Source: an uncultured Phocaeicola sp.
GTDB taxonomy: Bacteria > Bacteroidota > Bacteroidia > Bacteroidales > Bacteroidaceae
Direction: 5' to 3'
Length of the DNA: 55,145 nucleotides
NCBI GenBank assembly: GCA_947626525.1
Contig: CANQSM010000010.1
Span: 1-55,145, forward strand
The translations under genes were made by a program, and so were the position numbers. This document shows positions 18,417 to 27,105 of this stretch, piece by piece. Positions within the stretch are counted from its first letter, which is position 1; each line of letters begins with the position of its first letter. Under the pieces are notes generated by a model. It was not told the DNA's origin and searched no databases. It worked only from the letters and a program-made list of their open reading frames with translations.

Positions 18417-21400
18417 ATGGAAATTATTGATAATATAAACAAGACACTTAAAGAGGATATGATTGCCACCTTGCGCTCCGGCTCGAAGGTAGCGATTGCC
18501 GCGTCAAGTTTCTCTATCTATGCTTTCCAAGAGTTGAAGGAGAAGTTGGAAGATATTTCAGAACTGCGGTTTATTTTCACCTCACCTTCTTTTATTACAG
18601 AAAAGACTGATAAGCAAAAGCGAGAGTTCTATATTCCTCGCCTGAACCGTGAGCGTGATCTCTATGGCTCGGAATTTGAAATCAAACTCCGAAATGAACT
18701 ATCGTTGAAAGCCGTTGCAAAGGAATGTGCCGAATGGATCAGGAAGAAAGTATGTTTTAAGTCCAACCGCACTAATGCCGGTATGCCAGCTTTTGCGACT
18801 ATCGATGATACGACCTATATGCCGCTCAATGGTTTTACGACAGTGGAACTTGGCTGTGAACGAGGCAATAACCTTGCAACAGCCATCACGAAGATGGAGT
18901 CTCCGTTTACACAGCAATACCTACAGATTTTCAATCAAATCTGGAATGATGGAAGTCAACTTCAAGTTGTAACGGAACAGGTACTTGACAACATCACAAA
19001 CGCATATAAGGAAAATTCCCCGGAGTTTATCTACTTCGTTACCCTTTACAACATCTTCAGTGAGTTTCTCGAAGATATATCTGAGGACATCCTACCTAAC
19101 GAAGCAACCGGCTTCAAGTCGAGTGTAATCTGGAATAAACTCTATAATTTCCAACGCGACGCGGCGCTCGCCATCATCAATAAACTTGAAAAGTATAACG
19201 GCTGCATCCTTGCTGACTCAGTTGGTCTTGGTAAGACATTTACCGCTTTGTCCGTAATTAAGTATTACGAGAACCGCAACAAGTCCGTCCTCGTTCTCTG
19301 CCCGAAAAAACTCCACGACAACTGGGTTACGTACCGTTCCAACTATAAGAATAATCCGCTTGTTGCAGACCGTCTGCGCTATGATATTCTTTATCATACC
19401 GACCTTTCACGTCAGTCAGGGCAAAGCAACGGTCTTGACCTCGAACACATCAATTGGGGTAACTACGACCTTGTGGTGATTGACGAAAGCCACAATTTCC
19501 GCAATGGCGGCAAGGTTACCACAGATGAGAACGACGAGAATCCCCGTGAGAACCGCTATCTCCAGTTGATGAATAAGGTTATCCGTTCAGGGGTCAAGAC
19601 CAAGGTGCTGATGCTGTCGGCTACGCCTGTCAACAACCGCTTCAATGACTTGCGCAACCAGCTCGCTCTTGCCTACGAGGGCGACAGCTCGCAGATGGAT
19701 GCAAAACTCAAAACATCCAGTACGCTTGAAGATATATTCCGCCAAGCTCAGGCTGCCTTTAATAAGTGGTCAAAGTTACCTTCGGAAGATCGAACTACGA
19801 AGACTCTGCTTGAAATGCTTAGTTTCGACTTCTTTGAGGTGCTTGACAGCGTTACCATCGCAAGAAGCCGAAGGCATATCGAGCAATACTACGACACGAC
19901 CGATATAGGCAAGTTCCCTGAAAGGTTAAAGCCTATTTCTCTACGTCCTAATTTGACAGATCTCCCGAAAACCGTTGATTTCAACGACATCTTTGTGAGC
20001 GTCAGCGAACTCAACCTCGCTATCTATACTCCTTCCGACTTTATCTTGCCGAGCAAGTTGGATAAATACACCGAACCGCGTGAAGATGGACGTTTTGGCA
20101 ATCTTTCACGTGCCGGACGCGAACGGGGTATCCGTCAGTTGATGAGCATCAACCTGCTCAAACGTCTTGAAAGTTCGGTAAACTCTTTCCGCTTAACACT
20201 TGAAAGGATTCGGAAATACATTGCCACTACAATAGGAGCAATAGACGCCCTTACAATGCGTCATGAGGTTTCGATGGTATGTGACTATGATTTCTCATAC
20301 GGCCTTGACTTCGACGAGCGAGAGGATACAGTCTTTATCGGTAACAAGAAAACCAAGATAAATCTGGAGGATATGGACTACATCCAGTGGCGTAGGTATC
20401 TTGCCAAAGACCTTGACAATTTGAATACGCTGCTGTACATGCTCGGCGACATCACACCCGAACATGACAGCAAACTGCAGATGCTCATTGATGTAATCCG
20501 TGAAAAATTTGCCAATCCCATAAACGGAGATAACCGCAAAATCATCGTCTTCACTGCTTTTTCCGACACTGCACAATACATCTATGATAATATAGCTCCA
20601 CTCATCAAGGAGCGGACTGGTCTTAACACCGCACTTGTCTCAGGCGATGTAGAGGCTCGTTCCACCTTAAAACTCCGGGAAAAGCTTGATTTCAATAAGG
20701 TATTGACTTTGTTCTCACCTGTATCGAAAGACCGCTCCACGCTATATCCAAATCTCAATGAGGAAATAGATGTGCTTATAGCCACCGACTGTATTTCCGA
20801 AGGTCAGAATCTTCAGGATTGCGACTTCCTGATTAACTACGATATACACTGGAATCCTGTACGTATCATTCAACGTTTCGGACGTATCGACCGCATAGGC
20901 TCGCGGAACGAGAAAATTCAGCTTGTCAATTTCTGGCCGGACATGGACCTTGACGATTACATTGACCTCAAAGGACGTGTCGAGGCGCGAATGAAGGTGT
21001 CGGTACTAACAGCCACAGGTGATGATAATCCACTTTCAGTAGAAGAACAAGGTGATCTAAAATATCGTCGCGACCAGTTGGAACGCCTGAAAGAGGAAGT
21101 CGTCGATATTGAGGAGATGAATACGGGAGTTTCCATCATGGACTTAGGGCTTAATGAATTCCGCCTTGACCTACTTGAATATATGCGAAGCGGCGTTGAC
21201 ATTGAACATACTCCGATGGGGCTTCATGCTGTTACCCCAACAAGTAAGGATGCTCCCAAAGGCGTAATTTTCGTATTGAAGAACCGCAATAACGACATCA
21301 ATATCGACCGTAAGAACCGTTTGCATCCGTTCTACATGGTCTATATATCGCAAGACTCCGAGGTTATAGTCAATCATCTTGACCCAAAGGGGATGCTTGA

Positions 21401-21656
21401 CCGTATGCGTCAGTTATGTCGTGGCAAATCCGAGCCGATTTCAGAGCTTTGTCGAAAGTTCAACGCAGAGACTCGTGACGGTCAGCGGATGGGCACATAC
21501 TCCAGACTTCTCGGTGACGCTATATCTTCGCTGATAGCGACAAAAGAGACTACCGACCTCTTTTCGTTCCTTGATGGCGACAACGGCTCTCTTTTCGGCA
21601 ATGAAGTCAAAGGTCTTGATGATTTTGAGTTAATATGTTTTCTGATAATCCGATAA
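18417..21656 (+). CDS. SNF2-family helicase with PLD-like N-terminus
   Basis: 1,079 residues from ATG 18417; an in-frame ATG at 18327 would add 30 residues. The N-terminus (about 15-60, GSKVAIAASSFSIYAFQEL) resembles the phospholipase-D-like half domain found on some defence helicases; I do not see a full HKD motif. The motor has Walker A DSVGLGKT (Lys273), Walker B IDESH (356-359), SATPVNNR, ATDCISEGQNLQDCD, and motif VI QRFGRIDRIG (from 819). The ending FDDFELICFLIIR is a typical family tail. It is expected to translocate on duplex DNA using ATP. It leads a co-directional run with DUF4391, Mod and Res genes, so its role is likely in that restriction-type system. Confidence 0.9.
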   Translation: MEIIDNINKTLKEDMIATLRSGSKVAIAASSFSIYAFQELKEKLEDISELRFIFTSPSFITEKTDKQKREFYIPRLNRERDLYGSEFEIKLRNELSLKAVAKECAEWIRKKVCFKSNRTNAGMPAFATIDDTTYMPLNGFTTVELGCERGNNLATAITKMESPFTQQYLQIFNQIWNDGSQLQVVTEQVLDNITNAYKENSPEFIYFVTLYNIFSEFLEDISEDILPNEATGFKSSVIWNKLYNFQRDAALAIINKLEKYNGCILADSVGLGKTFTALSVIKYYENRNKSVLVLCPKKLHDNWVTYRSNYKNNPLVADRLRYDILYHTDLSRQSGQSNGLDLEHINWGNYDLVVIDESHNFRNGGKVTTDENDENPRENRYLQLMNKVIRSGVKTKVLMLSATPVNNRFNDLRNQLALAYEGDSSQMDAKLKTSSTLEDIFRQAQAAFNKWSKLPSEDRTTKTLLEMLSFDFFEVLDSVTIARSRRHIEQYYDTTDIGKFPERLKPISLRPNLTDLPKTVDFNDIFVSVSELNLAIYTPSDFILPSKLDKYTEPREDGRFGNLSRAGRERGIRQLMSINLLKRLESSVNSFRLTLERIRKYIATTIGAIDALTMRHEVSMVCDYDFSYGLDFDEREDTVFIGNKKTKINLEDMDYIQWRRYLAKDLDNLNTLLYMLGDITPEHDSKLQMLIDVIREKFANPINGDNRKIIVFTAFSDTAQYIYDNIAPLIKERTGLNTALVSGDVEARSTLKLREKLDFNKVLTLFSPVSKDRSTLYPNLNEEIDVLIATDCISEGQNLQDCDFLINYDIHWNPVRIIQRFGRIDRIGSRNEKIQLVNFWPDMDLDDYIDLKGRVEARMKVSVLTATGDDNPLSVEEQGDLKYRRDQLERLKEEVVDIEEMNTGVSIMDLGLNEFRLDLLEYMRSGVDIEHTPMGLHAVTPTSKDAPKGVIFVLKNRNNDINIDRKNRLHPFYMVYISQDSEVIVNHLDPKGMLDRMRQLCRGKSEPISELCRKFNAETRDGQRMGTYSRLLGDAISSLIATKETTDLFSFLDGDNGSLFGNEVKGLDDFELICFLIIR

Positions 21657-21658
21657 AA

Positions 21659-22372
21659 ATGACAGATATAGTAAAAGTTGAACAAGTAAAAAACACCTTG
21701 GTATCATTAAGAGGTCAGGATGTTATTTTAGCCTCTGATGTTGCTAAACTGTATGGGGTGGAAACTAAGGCTATAAATCAGGCTGTTAAAAACAACCCCG
21801 ATAAATTTCCTGAAGGATTTGTTTACGAACTTACAAAAGAGGAATGGACGGTTCTAAGGTCAAAAATTTTGACCTTAGAACCTACAACCGGGAAAGGTCA
21901 TCATCCCAAATATCTTCCTAAGGCATTTACAAAAAAAGGGTTATACATGCTTGCCACTATATTGAAAAGTTCCATCGCAACACAAACCACGTTGGCGATT
22001 GTAAATACCTTTGCGGAAGTAAGGGAGTTGAAACATCGCCTTTTGGAGGTTCATGATGCGAAGTCTCAGCAAGATAAGAAGATTGGGATGAAGCGTATCG
22101 GTGATATTCTTGCGGACTTAATTATGCCTGACCTCGAAACCACCGAAACACAGTCATCTCTTGAATTCAATTTTGTCATTGGAAAATTAAAACATACCGT
22201 AACTCGACAGAGAAAGAATGATAATGCCGATATTATACTTAGAGAAAAGGTTATCTTTGCCAAAAGGCTTCTTTCAAAAGGCTTCCAAGAAAAGGAAGTA
22301 TTAGAATTAGCCAACATTACAGAGAGTGACATAATTAAAATTAAAGATTTATTGTCGCTGACTCTTATCTGA
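21659..22372 (+). CDS. ORF6N-domain protein
   Basis: 237 residues. The N-terminal ORF6N domain is clear: ILASDVAKLYGVETKAINQAVKNN, FPEGFVYELTKEEW, and FTKKGLYMLATILKS. Residues about 125-237 are helical and unassigned. ORF6N domains come from phages and are thought to bind DNA. ATG 21659 lies just past the helicase stop; ATG 21635 would overlap it by 22 bases. The gene is more AT-rich than the helicase and ends before a perfect palindrome at 22373. It could be a regulator of the operon or inserted cargo. Confidence 0.8.
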   Translation: MTDIVKVEQVKNTLVSLRGQDVILASDVAKLYGVETKAINQAVKNNPDKFPEGFVYELTKEEWTVLRSKILTLEPTTGKGHHPKYLPKAFTKKGLYMLATILKSSIATQTTLAIVNTFAEVRELKHRLLEVHDAKSQQDKKIGMKRIGDILADLIMPDLETTETQSSLEFNFVIGKLKHTVTRQRKNDNADIILREKVIFAKRLLSKGFQEKEVLELANITESDIIKIKDLLSLTLI

Positions 22373-22398
22373 AATTGTGTACGAATGTGTACACAATT
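22373..22398. promoter_or_regulatory. Perfect palindrome between the ORF6N and DUF4391 genes
   Basis: Arms AATTGTGTAC (22373-22382) and GTACACAATT (22389-22398) flank six bases. It could be a protein-binding operator, perhaps for the ORF6N product, or a weak hairpin. It lies 27 bases before the DUF4391 start. Confidence 0.5.
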
Positions 22399-22424
22399 CA
22401 TAATGCTACTAATCATGATTGATA

Positions 22425-23030
22425 ATGTTAGGATTGCCACCAACCACCAAAGTCAAACGACCGCTTCCAAAGGCTCAGCTCTTTAAGCGGTTCGACTGGA
22501 CTCCATCGCAACGAGATCGTTTCGATGGGGAGGTGTCGCGTCTTGACTTTGTCAACTGGATTGCGCCACGAACCGTGCCGGCTATCGCCGAGGGTAACGA
22601 GGTCAAAGAAATTTTCGTTATCGAAGTAGCGCTTAAATTGCGCGACTTCGACCAAAACAGCATTGTCCTTCTCGCTAAAAGTATTCCGCAGCGTGTAATA
22701 TATCTCCTGCGCTTCGAGGACGAAATCAGACTTGCTGTCTATCATACAAAACTATTTATGACTGACTGGCAATTCCTCACTCCTAATTCCTCACTCCTAA
22801 TTCTTCAAGGTCTCAACCTTGATGCTGTTTGGGAAAACATTGTTTCCTCAATCGGTCAATTCACAGTGGAAGAAGGCAATTCTCTTTCAGAGCAAATCAA
22901 GGATGACGAGGAACGTGCCAAACTTGAACGTCAGATTGCTGCATTGGAGCGTCAGATAAACACTACCAAGCAGCCTCGCCGCAAGCGTGAATTATTTATT
23001 GAACTTCAAAAGCTAAAATCGAGATTATGA
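22425..23030 (+). CDS. DUF4391 protein
   Basis: 201 residues. The start MLGLPPTTKVKRPLPKAQLF and the pattern up to GLNLDAVWENIVSSI match DUF4391, a family of unknown function usually found beside helicase and Mod/Res genes. A charged coiled-coil tail follows (about 155-200). Residues about 115-128 (QFLTPNSSLLILQG) are encoded by a tandem repeat at 22771-22803 and look like an in-frame insertion. The stop overlaps the next start by four bases (ATGA), indicating translational coupling. Confidence 0.82.
   Translation: MLGLPPTTKVKRPLPKAQLFKRFDWTPSQRDRFDGEVSRLDFVNWIAPRTVPAIAEGNEVKEIFVIEVALKLRDFDQNSIVLLAKSIPQRVIYLLRFEDEIRLAVYHTKLFMTDWQFLTPNSSLLILQGLNLDAVWENIVSSIGQFTVEEGNSLSEQIKDDEERAKLERQIAALERQINTTKQPRRKRELFIELQKLKSRL
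22771..22803 (+). repeat. Short tandem repeat inside the DUF4391 gene
   Basis: A 14-base unit AATTCCTCACTCCT occurs twice, followed by AATTC. It keeps the frame open and encodes the stretch LTPNSSLL. The same motif appears at both ends of the four-helix-bundle cassette (26671-27094) and, inverted, inside mod (26444-26475). Confidence 0.75.
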
Positions 23031-24802
23031 ATAACGATAGAATTGACAAAATTGGGGTTGCTGCAGCGGTTTCCTATTTTTGCCGTTTAGGCTACTTTAA
23101 CCCACACATTGCATTTGATGATAAGATTGCAGTTTGGGACGGAACTATTGAAGTTCATAAAAGCGAAGATAGTCAAAATGCGCAAGACATTGATTTCGTT
23201 ATCGATGTGCAAGTTAAATCATCAGAGATAGATGATTTCGATACTGTAGGAACAGTAACGCAACGTATCCCTGTTTCTGACCTTAGTCACTATCTCAATA
23301 AAGGAGGGACATTGCTTATCAAGGCACTCGTAAATAAAATATCCTCTAAATTGTATTTTGCATATCTTGGTAAGATAGAACTTAACTCATTGTTAGAACA
23401 ATGTTCCGAAACTCAGGGCGAGAAAAACATACAGCTTAAAGAGGCTCCGGCTTCTGCTCATGATTTAATACCTGAATTAAGAAGTATTCATCTTCAAGGG
23501 AAGCATAACCTTATAAAAATAGATAGTTTAGTTAACCGCTCTGACTATACATTAAATACTAAAATCGGACCTATGCCCAAAGAAGCTAATCCTATTTTAT
23601 GGTTGGCTTCTCATGCCACCGATATTTTGGTTGCCCTACCTGAATATGAAGAACCGTTTTACTTAAGCGAAGGACCTTCATTCATTTTTAGCGAAACGGA
23701 AGTAGAACAACCAGTATCCATAAATGGCATGAAATTGTTTGATTCTTTTCAAATTGGCACGAGATTTAATGGAGAATATTATAGAATTAACGATTTTCTA
23801 AAGTTCAATCATAAGATTGAAGGAAAGAACATGTCGAACTATACGATAAAACCTTCAGCTCATAAATTAGGACAATATATTCGTGAACTCCAATTTGTCT
23901 ATTTGCTCAATAAACATAAATGTTTCTCATTGGGACAAAATCAGATTGATGCTTCCAATTTTGATTTAGATAAAACTTCAAAACGTGAGGTTTATAGATT
24001 CTTAAAATTTTGGACTGATGTAGCCTCAATTTTTGTAACAATGAAATGGGACGAACCTAAATTCGATGTTCAGTTATTATCAAATGATGATATTACAGAG
24101 CTGCGTGAGATGATAGAGTATATTGTTCATAATAAATCTATCCCCGTCACCGATATTACCGATAGGATTAAAATTTATTCTATTGGTGGTTTTAAGTATG
24201 CACTGGGAATTACTGAAAACGATGGCACTTATAAATACATCGATATCAATTATTGTCAAAGTATTTGTGTAAACAACGAAACCGTAGGGGAGCAGATATA
24301 TCCAGTATATGCTTATCTTGCTTTAAATAATATTTTTCCTGAAAATCTGTCGTATGACAGACTCATTGAGAGCTATGATAAATGTAAAGGAGCATATGAC
24401 TTACTTGACATTGCGAACCACAACGTACTTTCTTATATTTCACAATATGATTTGACAAATAATTATCTTTTTTTGCAGAAAGGTTTAGAACTATGTGAAT
24501 GGCAGATAGAGAACGCTTTAAAAGACGAACTTGTAATCTATAATCTCAACAAGTTTCAAATAAAGAAGCGGTTAAATATTGAATTATCAGAGAATGAGAT
24601 AGACTTCCTGATAAATTTACCTTCGGATAATTCTCAAATATCTTTTGCCGTTAATGTTATCCTAAATGATAAAATTAGGGCTATAAAAAGTTGGGAATCA
24701 CTCTCTGAAGAAGATAGGTCATTCATTACCAATCTTCCCATCTATGTATTATTTGAAAAATTAACTAAAAGCAATGGACAAATTACGAATGAAAAGCCTT
24801 GA
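23027..24802 (+). CDS. DUF4365-domain protein with nuclease-like motif
   Basis: 591 residues. The N-terminal 140 residues fit DUF4365: RIDKIGVAAAVSYFCRLGYF, then DFVIDVQVKSSE. The pattern D60-x-Q62-V-K64 resembles the catalytic core of PD-(D/E)xK nucleases. Residues about 180-591 match nothing I know. The gene is markedly more AT-rich than the helicase and res genes, so it may have joined the operon separately. It overlaps the DUF4391 stop by four bases and the mod start region by up to 29 bases, so it is translated within the operon. A possible role is an extra DNA- or RNA-cleaving effector. Confidence 0.72.
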   Translation: MNNDRIDKIGVAAAVSYFCRLGYFNPHIAFDDKIAVWDGTIEVHKSEDSQNAQDIDFVIDVQVKSSEIDDFDTVGTVTQRIPVSDLSHYLNKGGTLLIKALVNKISSKLYFAYLGKIELNSLLEQCSETQGEKNIQLKEAPASAHDLIPELRSIHLQGKHNLIKIDSLVNRSDYTLNTKIGPMPKEANPILWLASHATDILVALPEYEEPFYLSEGPSFIFSETEVEQPVSINGMKLFDSFQIGTRFNGEYYRINDFLKFNHKIEGKNMSNYTIKPSAHKLGQYIRELQFVYLLNKHKCFSLGQNQIDASNFDLDKTSKREVYRFLKFWTDVASIFVTMKWDEPKFDVQLLSNDDITELREMIEYIVHNKSIPVTDITDRIKIYSIGGFKYALGITENDGTYKYIDINYCQSICVNNETVGEQIYPVYAYLALNNIFPENLSYDRLIESYDKCKGAYDLLDIANHNVLSYISQYDLTNNYLFLQKGLELCEWQIENALKDELVIYNLNKFQIKKRLNIELSENEIDFLINLPSDNSQISFAVNVILNDKIRAIKSWESLSEEDRSFITNLPIYVLFEKLTKSNGQITNEKP

Positions 24803-26672
24803 CGCTGTGGATGGAAATGTAGCTAAAATTGCTGTGTTGTTTCCGCAATGCGTTACTGAGCGGCTAAATAAAGATGGTAAGCCGGAACTTGCCATTGACT
24901 TCGACAAGCTCCGTGCAGAGTTGTCAAAGGACGTTCTCGAAGAGGGCGAAGAACGTTATCAGTTCACATGGCCCGATAAGCGAGTTGCTTCTCGTCTTGC
25001 CAATACGCCGACAGATAAAACACTGCGTCCTGATGTCGATGCCTCAAAAGATTTCTGGAACACAGAAAATCTTTACATTGAGGGTGATAATCTTGATGTG
25101 CTGAAAGTTCTCCGCGAGAATTACCTCGGCAAAATCAAGATGATATACATTGACCCTCCATATAATACTGGTAACGATTTCGTGTACAACGATGATTTTG
25201 CCATTAGCCAAAATGAATTTGATGAACGGTCAGGATTTGTTGATGAAAACGGTAATCGTGTCCTTGACCCAATGCAGCGCAATACCGAGAGTAACGGTCG
25301 TTTCCATACCGATTGGTTGAATATGATATATCCTCGTCTGAAAGTTACTCGCGACTTACTTACCGAGGATGGCGTCATCTTTATATCAATAGATGATGGT
25401 GAATTTGAAAATCTCAAACGTCTTTGCGATGAGATTTTCGGTGCTTCTAACTTTAGAAATACAATTTTGGTTAGACGAAGAATAAAAAGCCTTAACTCAC
25501 AATTTGCAGATAATGGATTAACAAGTCTTAATGTAGGTTTTGAATACATACTTGTATATTCTAAATCTGATAAATTCTTAATGAAAGCACTTCGTCAAAA
25601 GAAGATAGATGCATCTCAGAAAGGAAGATGGGATGTGTTCTGGAGCAATGCAGATAGGCCCACTATGCGTTATGACATTCTTGGTTTTACCCCAAGTACA
25701 GGTCAATGGAGAAATGGTAAAGAAAAGGCATATCAGGCTGTTCAAAACTATGTCATTTATGAGGCGCAATATTCAAATGAAATGACGCTGGAGGAATATT
25801 CTAAGAAAACCGGTATCACTGATTTCATTAGGCGTATTCCTAACGCTACAGGTAAGAATGGTGGAGTCCAACATTGGGTAGCTCCTTCAGATACCGCTTT
25901 ACGCACAAGTAACTGGACCGACATTGAAGTATCTCAGATAAGCAAGGAAATAGATTTACCATTTGATAATCCTAAGAGCCGTCAACTTATCGCAGAATTA
26001 ATTAAACTTTCAGAATTTTCTGAAACGGATATTATCCTTGACTTCTTTAGTGGTAGCGCAACAACCGCCCACGCCGTAATGAAACTCAATGCAGAAGACG
26101 GAGGACATCGGAAATTCATTATGGTACAGCTTCCCGAAATTACCGATGAAAATAGCGAGGCTCACAAGGCTGGTTATGAGAACATATGCCAAATCGGAGA
26201 AGAACGCATCCGACGTGCCGGAGATAAAGTCAAAGAAGAGGCTGGTCTTAACGGGCAAGATCTTGACATCGGCTTCCGTGTACTCAAACTCGACTCGTCG
26301 AATATGGAAGACGTGTTCTATACTCCTGAGGACTTCAAAGAGGCAGACCTTTTTAATTCCGTTGACAATGTGAAGCATGACCGCACACCGCTTGACCTTC
26401 TTTTCCAAGTAATGCCGGAACTCGGGATTAAACTCTCAGCTAAAATTAGAAATGAGGAATTAGGAGGTAGGAATGTTTTTATTGTAGATGATGGATTCCT
26501 TATCGCCACATTCGATATGGATGTTAACGAGTCCACTGTCACTGAAATCGCCAAGATGAAACCGCCATACTTCGTTATGCGCGATGCCTCCGCGACAAAC
26601 GACAATGTCCTCGACAACTTCGAGCAAATCTTCAAGCATTATTCACCCGACACAATCCGCAAAATGTTGTGA
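24774..26672 (+). CDS. Type III restriction-modification methyltransferase (Mod)
   Basis: 632 residues, normal for Mod. Beta-class order: catalytic motif IV DPPYNTGNDF (Asp127) precedes the SAM-binding motif I DFFSGSATTAHAVM (from Asp423). The intervening region (about 223-420) is the target-recognition part and is clearly more AT-rich than its flanks. The enzyme is expected to methylate adenine N6 in an asymmetric DNA site, both protecting DNA and guiding Res. An insertion-like stretch KIRNEELGGRNV near residue 558 comes from a dispersed repeat. An alternative ATG at 24789 removes five residues. It overlaps the DUF4365 gene and precedes res. Confidence 0.92.
   Translation: MDKLRMKSLDAVDGNVAKIAVLFPQCVTERLNKDGKPELAIDFDKLRAELSKDVLEEGEERYQFTWPDKRVASRLANTPTDKTLRPDVDASKDFWNTENLYIEGDNLDVLKVLRENYLGKIKMIYIDPPYNTGNDFVYNDDFAISQNEFDERSGFVDENGNRVLDPMQRNTESNGRFHTDWLNMIYPRLKVTRDLLTEDGVIFISIDDGEFENLKRLCDEIFGASNFRNTILVRRRIKSLNSQFADNGLTSLNVGFEYILVYSKSDKFLMKALRQKKIDASQKGRWDVFWSNADRPTMRYDILGFTPSTGQWRNGKEKAYQAVQNYVIYEAQYSNEMTLEEYSKKTGITDFIRRIPNATGKNGGVQHWVAPSDTALRTSNWTDIEVSQISKEIDLPFDNPKSRQLIAELIKLSEFSETDIILDFFSGSATTAHAVMKLNAEDGGHRKFIMVQLPEITDENSEAHKAGYENICQIGEERIRRAGDKVKEEAGLNGQDLDIGFRVLKLDSSNMEDVFYTPEDFKEADLFNSVDNVKHDRTPLDLLFQVMPELGIKLSAKIRNEELGGRNVFIVDDGFLIATFDMDVNESTVTEIAKMKPPYFVMRDASATNDNVLDNFEQIFKHYSPDTIRKML
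26444..26475 (-). repeat. Dispersed repeat unit inside mod
   Basis: A run of GAGGAATTAGGAGG-type units is the inverse of the AATTCCTCACTCCT repeat at 22771 and 27061. It encodes IRNEELGGRN without breaking the frame. Confidence 0.6.
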
Positions 26673-26713
26673 ATTAGGAATTAGGAAAGAGGAATTAAAC
26701 TAAGTTCAAACCA

Positions 26714-26737
26714 ATTTTGCAGACACATCTGCAAAAT
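26714..26737. promoter_or_regulatory. Hairpin upstream of the four-helix-bundle gene
   Basis: Arms ATTTTGCAGA (26714-26723) and TCTGCAAAAT (26728-26737) pair perfectly around a CACA loop, 17 bases before the start codon. It could be an operator, an RNA-binding site for the encoded protein, or part of the cassette. Confidence 0.55.
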
Positions 26738-26754
26738 GTTTCAGTATACTTGAT

Positions 26755-27075
26755 ATGAAAGAATCAAATCCCGTTAAAGATAAGTCGAAAGCATTTGTTG
26801 TAAGAATTATCAACGTATATAAGTATTTATGTAGTAATAAGAACGAGTATGTTCTGTCAAAACAATTATTACGTAGTGGCACAAGCGTTGGTGCTAATAT
26901 AGCAGAGGCTCTTTGCGGGATAAGCAAGAAGGATTTTCTTGCCAAGATGTATATTGCTTTTAAAGAATGTGTAGAAACTCAATATTGGCTTGAACTTTTA
27001 TCTGAAACTGATTTCCTTTCTGCGAGTGAATTTGAATCAATAAATAACGATTGTGAGGAATTTCTTAATTCCTAA
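26755..27075 (+). CDS. Four-helix-bundle protein (S23 / 23S rRNA intervening-sequence type)
   Basis: 106 residues. Family marks: DKSKAFVVRIINVYKYL, QLLRSGTSVGANIAEA, and KMYIAFKECVETQYWLELL. The family was first seen in 23S rRNA intervening sequences and is related to the Avd protein of diversity-generating retroelements. These proteins form basic oligomers that may bind nucleic acid; the function is unknown. The last codons and stop lie in the right inverted repeat, so the gene is part of a cassette, not an original member of the mod-res operon. Confidence 0.85.
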   Translation: MKESNPVKDKSKAFVVRIINVYKYLCSNKNEYVLSKQLLRSGTSVGANIAEALCGISKKDFLAKMYIAFKECVETQYWLELLSETDFLSASEFESINNDCEEFLNS

Positions 27076-27105
27076 TTCCTCACTCCTAATTCCACATTGA
27101 AAAAA

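Larger units (their letters stand above)
26671..27094. mobile_element. Candidate four-helix-bundle cassette with inverted-repeat ends
   Basis: The left end (26671-26698) starts GAATTAGGAATTAGGA inside the mod stop codon. The right end (about 27061-27094) is the inverse, TTAATTCCTAATTCCTCACT. Between them are a perfect 10-bp hairpin and one small gene. The cassette fills the mod-res gap exactly and leaves both genes whole. The ends match repeats inside the DUF4391 and mod genes. No transposase is present, so mobility is inferred. Confidence 0.55.

Noticed and set aside
22771-27094. CRISPR-like array
   Set aside because: The AATTCCTCACTCCT repeats are few, irregular, lie in coding DNA and have no spacers or cas genes.
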